Shown in pieces: positions 1 to 6,690 of a stretch of 6,745 nt of DNA. Position 1 is the stretch's first letter. Each line of letters starts with the position of its first letter. The notes beneath the pieces are model-generated. The model searched no databases. It saw only the letters and a list, made by a program, of their open reading frames with translations, and was not told where the DNA came from. The stretch is from an uncultured Intestinimonas sp. (GTDB lineage Bacteria; Bacillota_A; Clostridia; Oscillospirales; Oscillospiraceae), in NCBI GenBank assembly GCA_958435885.1, contig CAUBHZ010000106.1, positions 1 through 6,745 of the forward strand, written 5' to 3'. The position numbers and the translations under genes were made by a program.

Positions 1-1873
1 CGTAGTAGGCTTTGGCGGAGCCCTCGGTGGTCTCCCGGAGCATGCCCTCGGTGACGGCGGCGAGGTTTTCCGGCTCGATGTCCAGCTGATTGAGGACCTG
101 GGGCTCATACCGCTCCACCACCTGGGAGTAGTCGTTGGACTTGACCTCTTTGAGGAGGTGGGCGGAATAGTGGGTGCCGCCGTTGGCCAGCGTGGCCACG
201 TAGTTGGCCAGCTGGAGAGGGGTGAAGCGGCTGTTGCCCTGGCCGATGGCGGCGGGGAGGGTGTTGCCCTCGTACCAGGTCTGGCCGTGGCTCTCGGTGT
301 ACTCGGGGCCGTCCATCCAGCCCGTCTCCTCGGAGAGCTCGATACCGGTGGATTCCCCCAGGCCGAAGGCGGCGGCGTACTGCTCCAGCAGACTGATGCC
401 CAGCCGACGGCCGGCGTCGAAGAAGAAGACGTTGCAGGAATCCATGATGGCGTCGGAGACGGTCTCCTCGCCGTGGGTCAGGCGGTAGTCGCGGTAGTAC
501 CAGCACTGGGGCTGGTAGTCGTCGTAGTAGAGGTAGCGGCCGGTGTCCAGGATCTTGGTTTCCGGCTCGATGATGCCCTCCTGCAGGGCGCCGATGGCGG
601 TGACCATCTTGAAGGTGGAGCCGGGGGGATAGACCTGCCGGGTGGCCCGGTTCAGGAGGGGGTTGAGGGGGTCAGTCAGGAGGGCGTTGTAGTTCTTGGT
701 GTAGGTGGTGAGGTCGAAGGTGGGGTAGGAGGCCATGGCCAGCACCCCGCCGTCCCGGACGTCGATGACCACGGCGGCGCCGCCCTCGGTGTCCTCCGAC
801 TTCAGGCCCTCAATGCCGCTGGCCAGGGCCCGCTCCACCGCCTCCTGGAGCTTGATGTCCAGGGTAAGGATCGCATTGTCGCCGGGGTCGGGGGCCAGCA
901 CCTCGCCGGTGGTCTGGTCCACCACCCAGTTGTCATCCCCGCTGACCACCTTGCCCTGGTCGTTGGTTTCAATGTTCCGTTTGCCGGGGGTGCCGTGGAG
1001 ATAGGACTCGAAGGCCAGTTCCACGCCCTCCTTGCCCACGATGGCGTTGTAGTCATAGCCCAGCTCCTGATAGACGCTCCACTCATCGGAGTAGATCGGC
1101 CCCACCCGGCCCAGCAGGTGGGCGGCGTAGGGGGTCTTGTACTCCCGGACGGTGGTGGTGTCGATGCTGACGCCGGGCAGGTCGGCCTCCTTCACCGTGA
1201 CGATGAAGGGCATCTGCACGTCCTGGGCGAAGACATAGGCGGTGTAGGTGATCTCCCGGGAGCGGAGGGTGAGCTCATAGCGCACCCCCATCAGGGCCCG
1301 GGCCTCGCCGTCGGGCAGCAGAGGGTCGATCTCGTAGTACGCCCGCAGCTTGTCCAGGAAGGCGTCAGCGCTGGGGTAGCTGACCCCCTGGCCCTCCTGG
1401 GCGGCGGCGCGGATGCTGTCGGCCTCCTCCCGGTCGGGGAGGGTGTCCGTCCACTTCAGGCTCTCGGCCAGGGCGTAGAGGTTGCTGATGGCGCCGGAGG
1501 AGGCGGTGTCGAAGGTGAAGACAAAGGGAGCCTCCGCCGAGATGGGCAGGGTGTCGGCCCAGGTCACCCCCTCGGTGCGGCAGATGTCCAGGAGCTTGGT
1601 GAGGGTGGCGTTGGCGTCCTCCATGAAGGAGGTGTCCAGGCTCACGTTGTAGCTCTCCCGGTTGGTGACCAGCACCCGGCCGTAGCGGTCCAGGATCTCG
1701 CCCCGGGCGGCTTCCACGGTCTCGGTCTTGGCGATCTTCCGCCGGGACTGGGCCAGGTAGTCGGCGCCGTGGACATACTGGAGGTCGTAGAGGACCCAAG
1801 CGAAGAGGAGGATGAGGATGACCAGCACGCCCACGATGCTGCGGACCCGCCAGTGAAATTGTTTGCCGTCCAT
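1..1873 (-). CDS. mrdA: Penicillin-binding protein 2 (class B PBP, elongasome transpeptidase), C-terminus cut off
   Basis: Monofunctional peptidoglycan transpeptidase that cross-links side-wall peptidoglycan with the Rod complex (MreC, MreD, RodA) outside the membrane. The frame is open from ATG at 1873 to the window edge (624 complete codons, no stop). A short cytoplasmic tail and one membrane anchor (about residues 12-30) come first. Next is the class B pedestal start, RGEILDRYG at 57-65, then a GKEGVE motif at 280-285. The transpeptidase domain shows SxxK (Ser419-Thr-Phe-Lys422, nucleophile Ser419), SxN (Ser479-Cys-Asn481) and an IGQG stretch at 543-546. The KTG motif is not present. E. 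coli PBP2 has it about 214 residues after the nucleophile and this window stops at 205, so it should lie just outside. AAAGGAG sits 5 nt before the ATG. mreD is 34 nt upstream, which favours PBP2/MrdA over a division PBP. The family is clear; the symbol rests on context. Confidence 0.93.
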   Translation of the reverse strand, partial: MDGKQFHWRVRSIVGVLVILILLFAWVLYDLQYVHGADYLAQSRRKIAKTETVEAARGEILDRYGRVLVTNRESYNVSLDTSFMEDANATLTKLLDICRTEGVTWADTLPISAEAPFVFTFDTASSGAISNLYALAESLKWTDTLPDREEADSIRAAAQEGQGVSYPSADAFLDKLRAYYEIDPLLPDGEARALMGVRYELTLRSREITYTAYVFAQDVQMPFIVTVKEADLPGVSIDTTTVREYKTPYAAHLLGRVGPIYSDEWSVYQELGYDYNAIVGKEGVELAFESYLHGTPGKRNIETNDQGKVVSGDDNWVVDQTTGEVLAPDPGDNAILTLDIKLQEAVERALASGIEGLKSEDTEGGAAVVIDVRDGGVLAMASYPTFDLTTYTKNYNALLTDPLNPLLNRATRQVYPPGSTFKMVTAIGALQEGIIEPETKILDTGRYLYYDDYQPQCWYYRDYRLTHGEETVSDAIMDSCNVFFFDAGRRLGISLLEQYAAAFGLGESTGIELSEETGWMDGPEYTESHGQTWYEGNTLPAAIGQGNSRFTPLQLANYVATLANGGTHYSAHLLKEVKSNDYSQVVERYEPQVLNQLDIEPENLAAVTEGMLRETTEGSAKAYY

Positions 1874-1907
1874 GAAGGCTCCTTTCTTGGTTGTTTGAGG
1901 GGTGGGA

Positions 1908-2420
1908 TCAGAGTCGGAGGGTTTTGAGGATGCGCCGGCGGACCCAGTAGAACCAGGGGTAGAGCAGGCACACGAAGCAGAGGGACCAGAGGAGCTCGGG
2001 CACGGCCACCCGCAGCAGGGAGTAGAGGTCGGAAAGGCCGGTGAAGAGGCCGAAGGCCACGTGGATGAGCTCCAGCAGGCTCAGGCCGGCGGCACAGCAG
2101 AGGAGGCAGCCGCCGAAATTCCGGCGCAGGACGTACTGGGAGGCGGCGCCGGCGCCCCAGCCCAGCAGGCACAGCCCCAGGGTCATGCCGCCCCAGGAGC
2201 CGTAGTAGACGGCGTCGCAGAGGACGCCCACGGCCAGGCCGAAGCCGGCGCCGCCCACGGCGCCCTCCAGCACCGCCACGGTGATGGCGGCCACGGGCAG
2301 CAGCCGGGGGCTCACCCCCAGGACGGTGAAGCGGTTGAGGACGAAGACGTCCAGCCACCACACCGGCAGCAGGGAGAGGGCGTAGAAGAGCCATTTTAAG
2401 ATAAAATCCTGTCGGGTCAA
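1908..2420 (-). CDS. mreD: Rod shape-determining protein MreD
   Basis: Small polytopic membrane protein of the elongasome, which works with MreC to activate PBP2/RodA. The 170-residue product is almost entirely hydrophobic. About five or six membrane segments are visible (near 8-28, 33-52, 54-72, 77-95, 104-124 and 135-158), with a basic C-terminal tail (RRRILKTLRL). Length and topology fit MreD, whose sequence is poorly conserved, so the position between mreC and the PBP gene is a large part of the evidence. Translation starts at TTG (2420). An in-frame TAA lies only two codons upstream (2426-2424), AAGGAG is 9 nt before the TTG, and the first in-frame ATG is codon 79, inside the protein. 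It begins 25 nt after mreC and ends 34 nt before the PBP gene, so co-transcription is likely. Confidence 0.9.
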   Translation of the reverse strand: MTRQDFILKWLFYALSLLPVWWLDVFVLNRFTVLGVSPRLLPVAAITVAVLEGAVGGAGFGLAVGVLCDAVYYGSWGGMTLGLCLLGWGAGAASQYVLRRNFGGCLLCCAAGLSLLELIHVAFGLFTGLSDLYSLLRVAVPELLWSLCFVCLLYPWFYWVRRRILKTLRL

Positions 2421-2429
2421 AGGTTACAA

Positions 2430-2435
2430 CTCCTT
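2430..2435 (-). promoter_or_regulatory. Ribosome binding site deciding the TTG start of mreD
   Basis: AAGGAG on the minus strand, 9 nt before TTG at 2420. An in-frame TAA at 2426-2424 rules out any start further upstream, so this site and the TTG belong together. Confidence 0.75.
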
Positions 2436-2445
2436 GTCAGACGGG

Positions 2446-3288
2446 TCACTCCACGATGTCGAAGGACTTGATGATGAAGACCTGGACCAGGCTGTCCAGA
2501 TCGGCAGAGGGCTGGATGACGGCGTACCGGGAGACGCCGGAGGCGTCGGTGTGGATGGACTCGATGGAGCCCACCACCAGGTCGGAGGGATAGTTGCCCC
2601 CCATGCTGGAGGTGAGCACCAGATCGCCGGTGATGAGCTCGGTGTTCTCGGGCAGGTAGGTGAGCTTCAGCTTGCCCTCGGCCATGAGGGCGAAGTCTCC
2701 CTCCAGGATGGCGATGGACTCGGTGCGGGAGAGGAAGGCGCCCATCTCCAGGTTGGCGTCGATCACCGTGAGCATGGTGGACCAGTTGGTCCCCACCTCA
2801 TCGATGATGCCCACCAGGTTGCCGGCGGCGTCCACCACGCAGTTGCCCGCCGCCACCCCCTGGTCGGAGCCCTTGCTCAGGGTGAGGGTGGAGGACCAGT
2901 TGGTGCTGCTCCGGGCGGTTACCGTGGCCGACTCAAACACCAGCTCACGGCGCTTCTGGCGCAGGCCCAGCAGCTCCCGGAGCCGCTCGTTTTCCTTGCT
3001 GTCAGCCTCGCCCTCCCGGGCGGCGGCCTCCAGCTCGGCGATCTCGGCCTTGAGCCGTTCGTTCTCCGCCTGGAGCTCGTCATAGCGGAAGGAGTAGTTG
3101 TAGACCCCCTCCGCCCAGCCGGCCAGGGAGGAGATGCCGTTGCGGACGGGGGTGGTCACCACCCCCAGCACGTTGCCCAGGGGGTTGGGCACCCCCTGAA
3201 GGGCATAAGAGGCCACCGCCGTGATGGCACACAGCAGCACGGCGATGACCAGAATGAGCCATCCGTTGTTGCGGAAAAAGTCCTTCAA
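2446..3288 (-). CDS. mreC: Rod shape-determining protein MreC
   Basis: Bitopic membrane protein of the elongasome. Its extracytoplasmic part assembles and binds PBP2, shifting it to the active state. The 280-residue product has a short cytoplasmic tail (KDFFRNNGW) and one membrane helix at about 10-29. A coiled coil follows at about 69-108 (ELQAENERLKAEIAELE, then ENERLRELLGLR), the usual MreC heptad region ending in a LLGLR-type turn. The two-lobed beta domain runs from about 117 to 275 (VTARSSTNWSSTLTLSKGSD; GVSRYAVIQPSADLDSL). The start is TTG at 3288. GGAGG lies 7 nt upstream, and starting there puts the membrane helix at the normal distance from the N-terminus. An earlier in-frame ATG at 3360 would add 24 proline/glycine/arginine-rich residues encoded inside maf and is unlikely. 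The TTG overlaps the maf stop (TTGA), suggesting coupled translation. Confidence 0.94.
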   Translation of the reverse strand: MKDFFRNNGWLILVIAVLLCAITAVASYALQGVPNPLGNVLGVVTTPVRNGISSLAGWAEGVYNYSFRYDELQAENERLKAEIAELEAAAREGEADSKENERLRELLGLRQKRRELVFESATVTARSSTNWSSTLTLSKGSDQGVAAGNCVVDAAGNLVGIIDEVGTNWSTMLTVIDANLEMGAFLSRTESIAILEGDFALMAEGKLKLTYLPENTELITGDLVLTSSMGGNYPSDLVVGSIESIHTDASGVSRYAVIQPSADLDSLVQVFIIKSFDIVE

Positions 3289-3884
3289 GGCGTTTCCTCC
3301 CCGGTCCCGCCGGCCAGGGGGTCCAGGCCGAAACGGGTGAGCATCCTGCCCAGGCGGCACAGGGGCAGGCCCATGACGTTGAAGTAGTCCCCCTCCAGGC
3401 GCTCTGCCAGCAGAGCCCCCAGGCCCTGGATGCCGTAAGCCCCCGCCTTGTCCATGGGCTCGCCGCTGGAGACATAGGCGTCGATCTCGGCGGCGGTGAG
3501 GGGACGGAAGGTGACGGCGGTGACCTCATGCTCGGTGAGGATGTCCTCCCCCCGGGCCAGGGTGACGCCGGTGTAGACCTGGTGGGTGCGGCCGGAGAGG
3601 GCGGTGAGCATGCTCACGGCCTCCTCCCTGCTGTGGGGCTTGCCCAGGATGGCTCCGTCCAGGGCCACCACCGTGTCGGCGGAGAGGATGAGAGCCCCCT
3701 CCCCCGCCTGGGCCCGGGCAGCCTCCCCCTTCCGCCGGGAGAGGAGCTCCACCGCCGCGCCGGGGTCGATGCCGTCGGGCAGGGACTCGTCGGCGTCGGT
3801 GGGCCGGACCACGAAGTCGCGGATGCCGATCTGTTCCAGAAGCTGGCGCCGCCGGGGAGACCCGGAGGCCAGAATGAATTCCAT
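3285..3884 (-). CDS. maf: Maf-type nucleoside triphosphate pyrophosphatase
   Basis: Cytoplasmic house-cleaning enzyme that hydrolyses non-canonical or excess NTPs to the monophosphate and pyrophosphate. The product is 199 residues, the family's normal size, and its motifs are intact. They are SGSPRR (7-12), DADES (30-34), SADTVV with catalytic-type Asp70 (68-73), GKP (81-83), HQVYTGV (101-107), SGEPMDKAGAYGIQG (140-154) and GDYFNVMGLP (165-174). The DKAGAY/IQG arrangement resembles the YhdE/B. subtilis Maf branch (dTTP/UTP, modified UTPs) more than the YceF branch, so that substrate class is an inference. ATG at 3884 was chosen because AAAGGAG lies 9 nt upstream and MEFILASGSPRR is the typical N-terminus; the ATG at 3917 adds 11 unrelated residues. 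Its TGA overlaps the mreC start by 4 nt. Maf beside mreCD is a classic Firmicutes arrangement. Confidence 0.95.
   Translation of the reverse strand: MEFILASGSPRRRQLLEQIGIRDFVVRPTDADESLPDGIDPGAAVELLSRRKGEAARAQAGEGALILSADTVVALDGAILGKPHSREEAVSMLTALSGRTHQVYTGVTLARGEDILTEHEVTAVTFRPLTAAEIDAYVSSGEPMDKAGAYGIQGLGALLAERLEGDYFNVMGLPLCRLGRMLTRFGLDPLAGGTGEETP
3294..3300 (-). promoter_or_regulatory. Ribosome binding site deciding the TTG start of mreC
   Basis: GGAGGAA on the minus strand; the GGAGG core (3300-3296) is 7 nt from TTG at 3288. It lies inside the last codons of maf. It supports the TTG over the in-frame ATG at 3360, whose preceding sequence is maf coding DNA. Confidence 0.75.
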
Positions 3885-3903
3885 AGGGATGTGCTCCTTT
3901 CGA

Positions 3904-3921
3904 GCGCGTGCTTGCACGTGC
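3904..3921. repeat. Imperfect inverted repeat in the dut-maf gap
   Basis: Two 8-bp arms around a TT centre. They pair completely if one G-T pair is allowed when read on the plus strand; on the transcribed minus strand that pair is an A-C mismatch. It fills most of the 47-nt gap between the dut stop and the maf Shine-Dalgarno. No T-tract follows, so it is not a terminator. It could be an mRNA stability or processing hairpin, or chance in G+C-rich DNA. Confidence 0.35.
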
Positions 3922-3931
3922 GAGAGATGGC

Positions 3932-4381
3932 TTATGTGCCGGTCGAGCCGAAACCGCCGCTCCCCCGCTCGGTCTCGTCCAGGTCGGCCACGGGCACGGG
4001 GTTCACCTGGACCACCGGCACCACCGCCAGCTGGGCGATGCGGTCGGCGGGGGAAATGGTGTAGGGGGTGCGGGAGAGGTTGGTGAGCCCCACCTTGATT
4101 TCGCCCCGGTAGTCGCTGTCGATGACCCCCACCCCGTTGGAGAGGGCGATGCCGTGCTTGACGCCCAGGCCGGAGCGGGCAAAGACCAGGGCCACATAGG
4201 CCGCCGAGGGGAGGGCGATGGCGATGCCGGTGGGGATGCTCACCAGCTCACCGGGGGCAATGGTAACGGGCTCGTCCAGGCAGGCGTGCAGGTCCATGGC
4301 GGCGGCGCCGGCGCTGGCGTAGAAGGGATAGGGGATCTCCCCGCCGATCTTGGGGGAGACAGCCTTGATGGGTAAATCCAT
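3932..4381 (-). CDS. dut: dUTP diphosphatase (dUTPase)
   Basis: Trimeric cytoplasmic enzyme that hydrolyses dUTP to dUMP and pyrophosphate, keeping uracil out of DNA and supplying dUMP for thymidylate synthesis. The product is 149 residues, normal for the trimeric family. All five motifs are readable: I, AAAMDLHA (26-33); II, ARSGLG (68-73); III, GVGVIDSDYRGE (83-94) with Asp88 as the expected base and Tyr91 stacking on deoxyuridine; IV, DRIAQL (113-118); V, RGSGGFGSTG (139-148) with the Phe that covers the uracil ring. Motif II has Ala where Pro is usual before the Arg-Ser-Gly. ATG at 4381 has GGAGG 5 nt upstream and gives a family-typical N-terminus; an ATG at 4495 would run through the end of the U32 gene. 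It begins 23 nt after the U32 stop, so it probably shares that transcript. Confidence 0.96.
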   Translation of the reverse strand: MDLPIKAVSPKIGGEIPYPFYASAGAAAMDLHACLDEPVTIAPGELVSIPTGIAIALPSAAYVALVFARSGLGVKHGIALSNGVGVIDSDYRGEIKVGLTNLSRTPYTISPADRIAQLAVVPVVQVNPVPVADLDETERGSGGFGSTGT

Positions 4382-4404
4382 AGAAACCTCCAGGGAAAAG
4401 GGGG

Positions 4405-6501
4405 TCACTCCACGTCGCGGTAGTAGAGTCCCCGGGTGATGTCGTCCAGGGCGGGGCGCTCCTGGCCCAGGTACTGCCGGGCCACGTGGAGGCACTCCTG
4501 GGCGCTCTCGGTGGTAAAGCTCAGGCGGGCGGCCCAGGCCCCCACCCGGCGGTAGTCATTGGCCTTGTCGGCCAGGTAGAGCCGCTTGGCGTTAAAGATC
4601 TCGCTGCGGCAGCCGGGAGCCCGGAGCACCGGGAAACGCTCTCCCTTCCGGTCCACCAGCAGGCGGTTCTGGCCCTCACAGGACCGCTTGCAGCCGCCGT
4701 CCCGGTTTTTAAGGATGCAGTTTTCGGTGATCATCAGGGGCAGCCGGCCGTAGACCACCACCTCCAGGTCGATGAGCTTGGAGAGGTCCCGGATCTGGGC
4801 CAGCTTGAGCTCGAAGGAGGCGGTGCAGGAGGCAAAGCCCAGGCGCTTGAGCTCCTTGATGGCCTGGGAGTTGAAGACGGAGAGGCCGAAATCCCCCCGG
4901 AGGGTGAAGCCGTGGTCACGGGCGGGGGCGATGAGGTCCAGGGTGCCCACCAGGGCGTCGGTGACCCCCAGGCTCCGGGCGGCCTTCAGCTGCTTGTCCA
5001 GTCCCTCCCGCTCCCGGTCCCAGCAGATCCGGGGCAGGGTCACCCCCACCCGGACCCCGGCGGCCAGGGCGGCCTCGGCGGCCTCGGGGTGGGCGGCAAG
5101 CACCTCCGCCGGGAGATAGAGGAGGGCGGGCTTCAAATCGCACAGCGCCGGGGTGAGCTGCCCGGCGGAGCGGAGAGACAGGGTGAGGACGGGAGGCTCC
5201 TTGCGGTTTTCGTACCGGACTCCGGCGTGGAAGGGACCCACGTTGGGGGCGGTAGGGGCGGCGCCCCGCTGGCGGGTGAGTTCCTCCAGCACCTGGCGGC
5301 GCAGAGCGTTGAGGGCGGCCACCGGCACGGAGAGGTCGGGCTCCACCAGAGCCCGGACCTTGGCGCAGCGGTAGGGGGTGCCGCCGGTGCGGGCGAGCTG
5401 CTTCTCCACCGCCTCGGGGGTGAGGGGCTTGGTACGGGCGGCCTCGGGGACGGGGCCGGAGGCGGTGACCACCCGGCCGTCCACGTCCTGGACCCCCACC
5501 TGGATGGGTTCGCCGGGGCGGACCATGGCGTAGAGGATCACGTCCACCCGCTGGAGCTCGCCGCTCTGGTACTGGCTCCGGGCCTGGGCGAAGAGCTCCC
5601 GGGGCTCCGGGGTCTCCTCCCGGACGCCGAACATGGCGGGGCCCTTCTTGTCCTGATAGTAGCCGTCGGTGAAGCCCTGGCGGGAGAAGGCGGCCTCCAG
5701 GTCCCGGAGCTCCTGGTCGGTGGGCTCCCGGTCCTCCTTGATGGCCCGGGCGTAGACCCCGGTGACCACCGAGACGTACTCCGGCCGCTTCATGCGGCCC
5801 TCGATCTTCAGACACTTGACCCCCAGCTTCTTGAGGTCCTGGATGTAGCCGGCCAGGGACATGTCCTTGAGGGAGAGGGGGTTGCCGTCGGCCTTCTTGC
5901 CCCAGCCGTATTTGAGGCGGCAGGGCTGGGCGCACAGGCCCCGGTTGCCCGACCGGCCCCCGATGACGGAGGAGAAATAGCACTGGCCGGAGTAGCACAT
6001 GCACAGGGCACCGTGGACGAAGGTCTCGATCTCGATGGGGGAGTTGAGGCAGATGTGCTCGATGGCGTCCCGGGAGAGCTCCCGGGAGAGGACCACCCGG
6101 GACATGCCCAGCTCGGCGCAGCGGCGCACGCCGTCCAGGGAGTGGACGGTGAGCTGGGTGGAGCCGTGGACGGCCAGGCCGGGGGCGGCCTGGCGGAGCA
6201 TCCGCAGGATACCCAGGTCCTGGATGAGGATGGCGTCCACCCCCACCTCGGCGGCCTGGGCGGCCACCTGGGCGGCAGCGGGGAGCTCCCGGTCGGTGAG
6301 CAGGGTGTTGAGGGTCAGGTAGACCTTGGCACCCCGGACGTGGCAGTAAGAAACCGCCGAGGCCAGCTCCTCCAGGGAGAAGTTTTTGGCGTTGCGGCGG
6401 GCGTTGAAGTCCCCGTAGCCCAGGTAGACGGCGTCGGCGCCGGCCTGGATGGCGGCGGTGACGGCTTCCGGGGACCCGGCGGGGGCGAGCAGTTCCAGCA
6501 T
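4405..6501 (-). CDS. U32-family protein with DUF3656-like C-terminal half (RlhA-type, putative RNA hydroxylation)
   Basis: The 698-residue product starts MLELLAPAGSPEAVTAAIQAGADAVY, the standard U32 opening. The signature FVHGALCMCYSGQC is at 161-174, then RGLCAQPC (187-194) and CLKIEGRMK (230-238). Cys167, Cys174, Cys190 and Cys230 have nearly the spacing of the [4Fe-4S] ligands of UbiU, so an Fe-S cluster is likely. Residues from about 300 on match the layout of the long U32 proteins with DUF3656, such as E. coli RlhA (YdcP). The C-terminal half carries a second Cys set (595, 604, 608, 631). Despite the name 'peptidase', studied relatives act in hydroxylation: RlhA on a 23S rRNA cytidine, TrhP on tRNA U34, UbiU/V on ubiquinone precursors. 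An rRNA role here is inferred from length; collagenase-type protease is the older label. GGAGG is 9 nt before ATG 6501. It is first in the block, and its first 16 codons are duplicated upstream. Confidence 0.92.
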   Translation of the reverse strand: MLELLAPAGSPEAVTAAIQAGADAVYLGYGDFNARRNAKNFSLEELASAVSYCHVRGAKVYLTLNTLLTDRELPAAAQVAAQAAEVGVDAILIQDLGILRMLRQAAPGLAVHGSTQLTVHSLDGVRRCAELGMSRVVLSRELSRDAIEHICLNSPIEIETFVHGALCMCYSGQCYFSSVIGGRSGNRGLCAQPCRLKYGWGKKADGNPLSLKDMSLAGYIQDLKKLGVKCLKIEGRMKRPEYVSVVTGVYARAIKEDREPTDQELRDLEAAFSRQGFTDGYYQDKKGPAMFGVREETPEPRELFAQARSQYQSGELQRVDVILYAMVRPGEPIQVGVQDVDGRVVTASGPVPEAARTKPLTPEAVEKQLARTGGTPYRCAKVRALVEPDLSVPVAALNALRRQVLEELTRQRGAAPTAPNVGPFHAGVRYENRKEPPVLTLSLRSAGQLTPALCDLKPALLYLPAEVLAAHPEAAEAALAAGVRVGVTLPRICWDREREGLDKQLKAARSLGVTDALVGTLDLIAPARDHGFTLRGDFGLSVFNSQAIKELKRLGFASCTASFELKLAQIRDLSKLIDLEVVVYGRLPLMITENCILKNRDGGCKRSCEGQNRLLVDRKGERFPVLRAPGCRSEIFNAKRLYLADKANDYRRVGAWAARLSFTTESAQECLHVARQYLGQERPALDDITRGLYYRDVE

Positions 6502-6508
6502 GGCAAAA
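6454..6508. repeat. 55-bp direct repeat, copy 1 (start of the U32 gene)
   Basis: Identical to 6691-6745, offset 237 bp. It covers the first 16 codons of the U32 gene and 7 bp upstream of its ATG. Going left the match ends at 6453 (C here, G at 6690). Going right it is still perfect when the window ends. Confidence 0.97.
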
Positions 6509-6547
6509 GTCCTCCAAGGGGAAAAATGGTGGGTGCGTCACCGCCGC

Positions 6548-6690
6548 GGCCGGCGGAAGCCGGCCCGGCGCAGTGCGCCGCACAAGCGTTTTGGGCTTGG
6601 CCCAAAACCTTGCCGCAGGGGCAATTCACTTGCCCCGAGGATGTGAAGTCAAAAGGGGGTGCCCCGCGGGAGCGGTCAGCTCCCGTGGGG
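6548..6690. repeat. Array of five adjacent inverted repeats upstream of the U32 gene
   Basis: Five hairpin-forming palindromes sit in 143 bp. They are 6548-6565 (7-bp arms, loop GGAA), 6566-6580 (7-bp arms around one base), 6588-6608 (9-bp arms, loop TTG, extended by 4 bp across a bulged C at 6587), 6618-6636 (7-bp arms, loop TTCAC) and 6662-6690 (12-bp arms with one G-T pair on the plus strand, loop GGTCA). Arms differ in sequence, so these are not copies of one hairpin. None is followed by a T-tract, so rho-independent termination is not supported. The remaining 6509-6547 holds the U32 Shine-Dalgarno. It resembles a dispersed hairpin-rich (REP/MITE-like) element or a structured leader; which one cannot be told from one copy. 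No transposase or terminal motif is visible. Confidence 0.8.

Noticed and set aside
158..1927. 589-codon open frame on the plus strand opposite the PBP gene
   Set aside because: The minus strand carries a full PBP2 with SxxK and SxN motifs. The plus frame gives a Gly/Val/Ala-rich product with no recognisable domain, typical of the shadow of G+C-rich codons.
1642..2394. 250-codon minus-strand frame spanning mreD and the start of the PBP gene
   Set aside because: Arg/Pro/Leu-rich shift-frame of two recognised genes; no motif and no start signal.
2434..3387. 317-codon open frame on the plus strand opposite mreC
   Set aside because: Low-complexity Gly/His/Asp/Leu-rich translation antisense to a clear MreC, without ribosome binding site support.
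4916..6583. 555-codon minus-strand frame overlapping the U32 gene
   Set aside because: Pro/Arg/Gly-rich product from the wrong frame of a well-conserved U32 protein; it also runs into the hairpin region.
6588..6608. Strong 9-bp hairpin as a rho-independent terminator for an upstream gene
   Set aside because: No run of T follows the stem on either strand, so termination is not supported.
6624..6652. Possible promoter for the operon: TTGACT and GTGAAT 17 nt apart on the minus strand
   Set aside because: The -35-like box is good (5 of 6), but the -10-like box matches TATAAT at only 3 of 6 and lies in an arm and loop of the fourth hairpin. Too weak to annotate.
6509..6690. CRISPR array or tRNA in the non-coding right end
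   Set aside because: The palindromes differ from each other and are not separated by regular spacers, and no cloverleaf with a T-arm consensus is seen.
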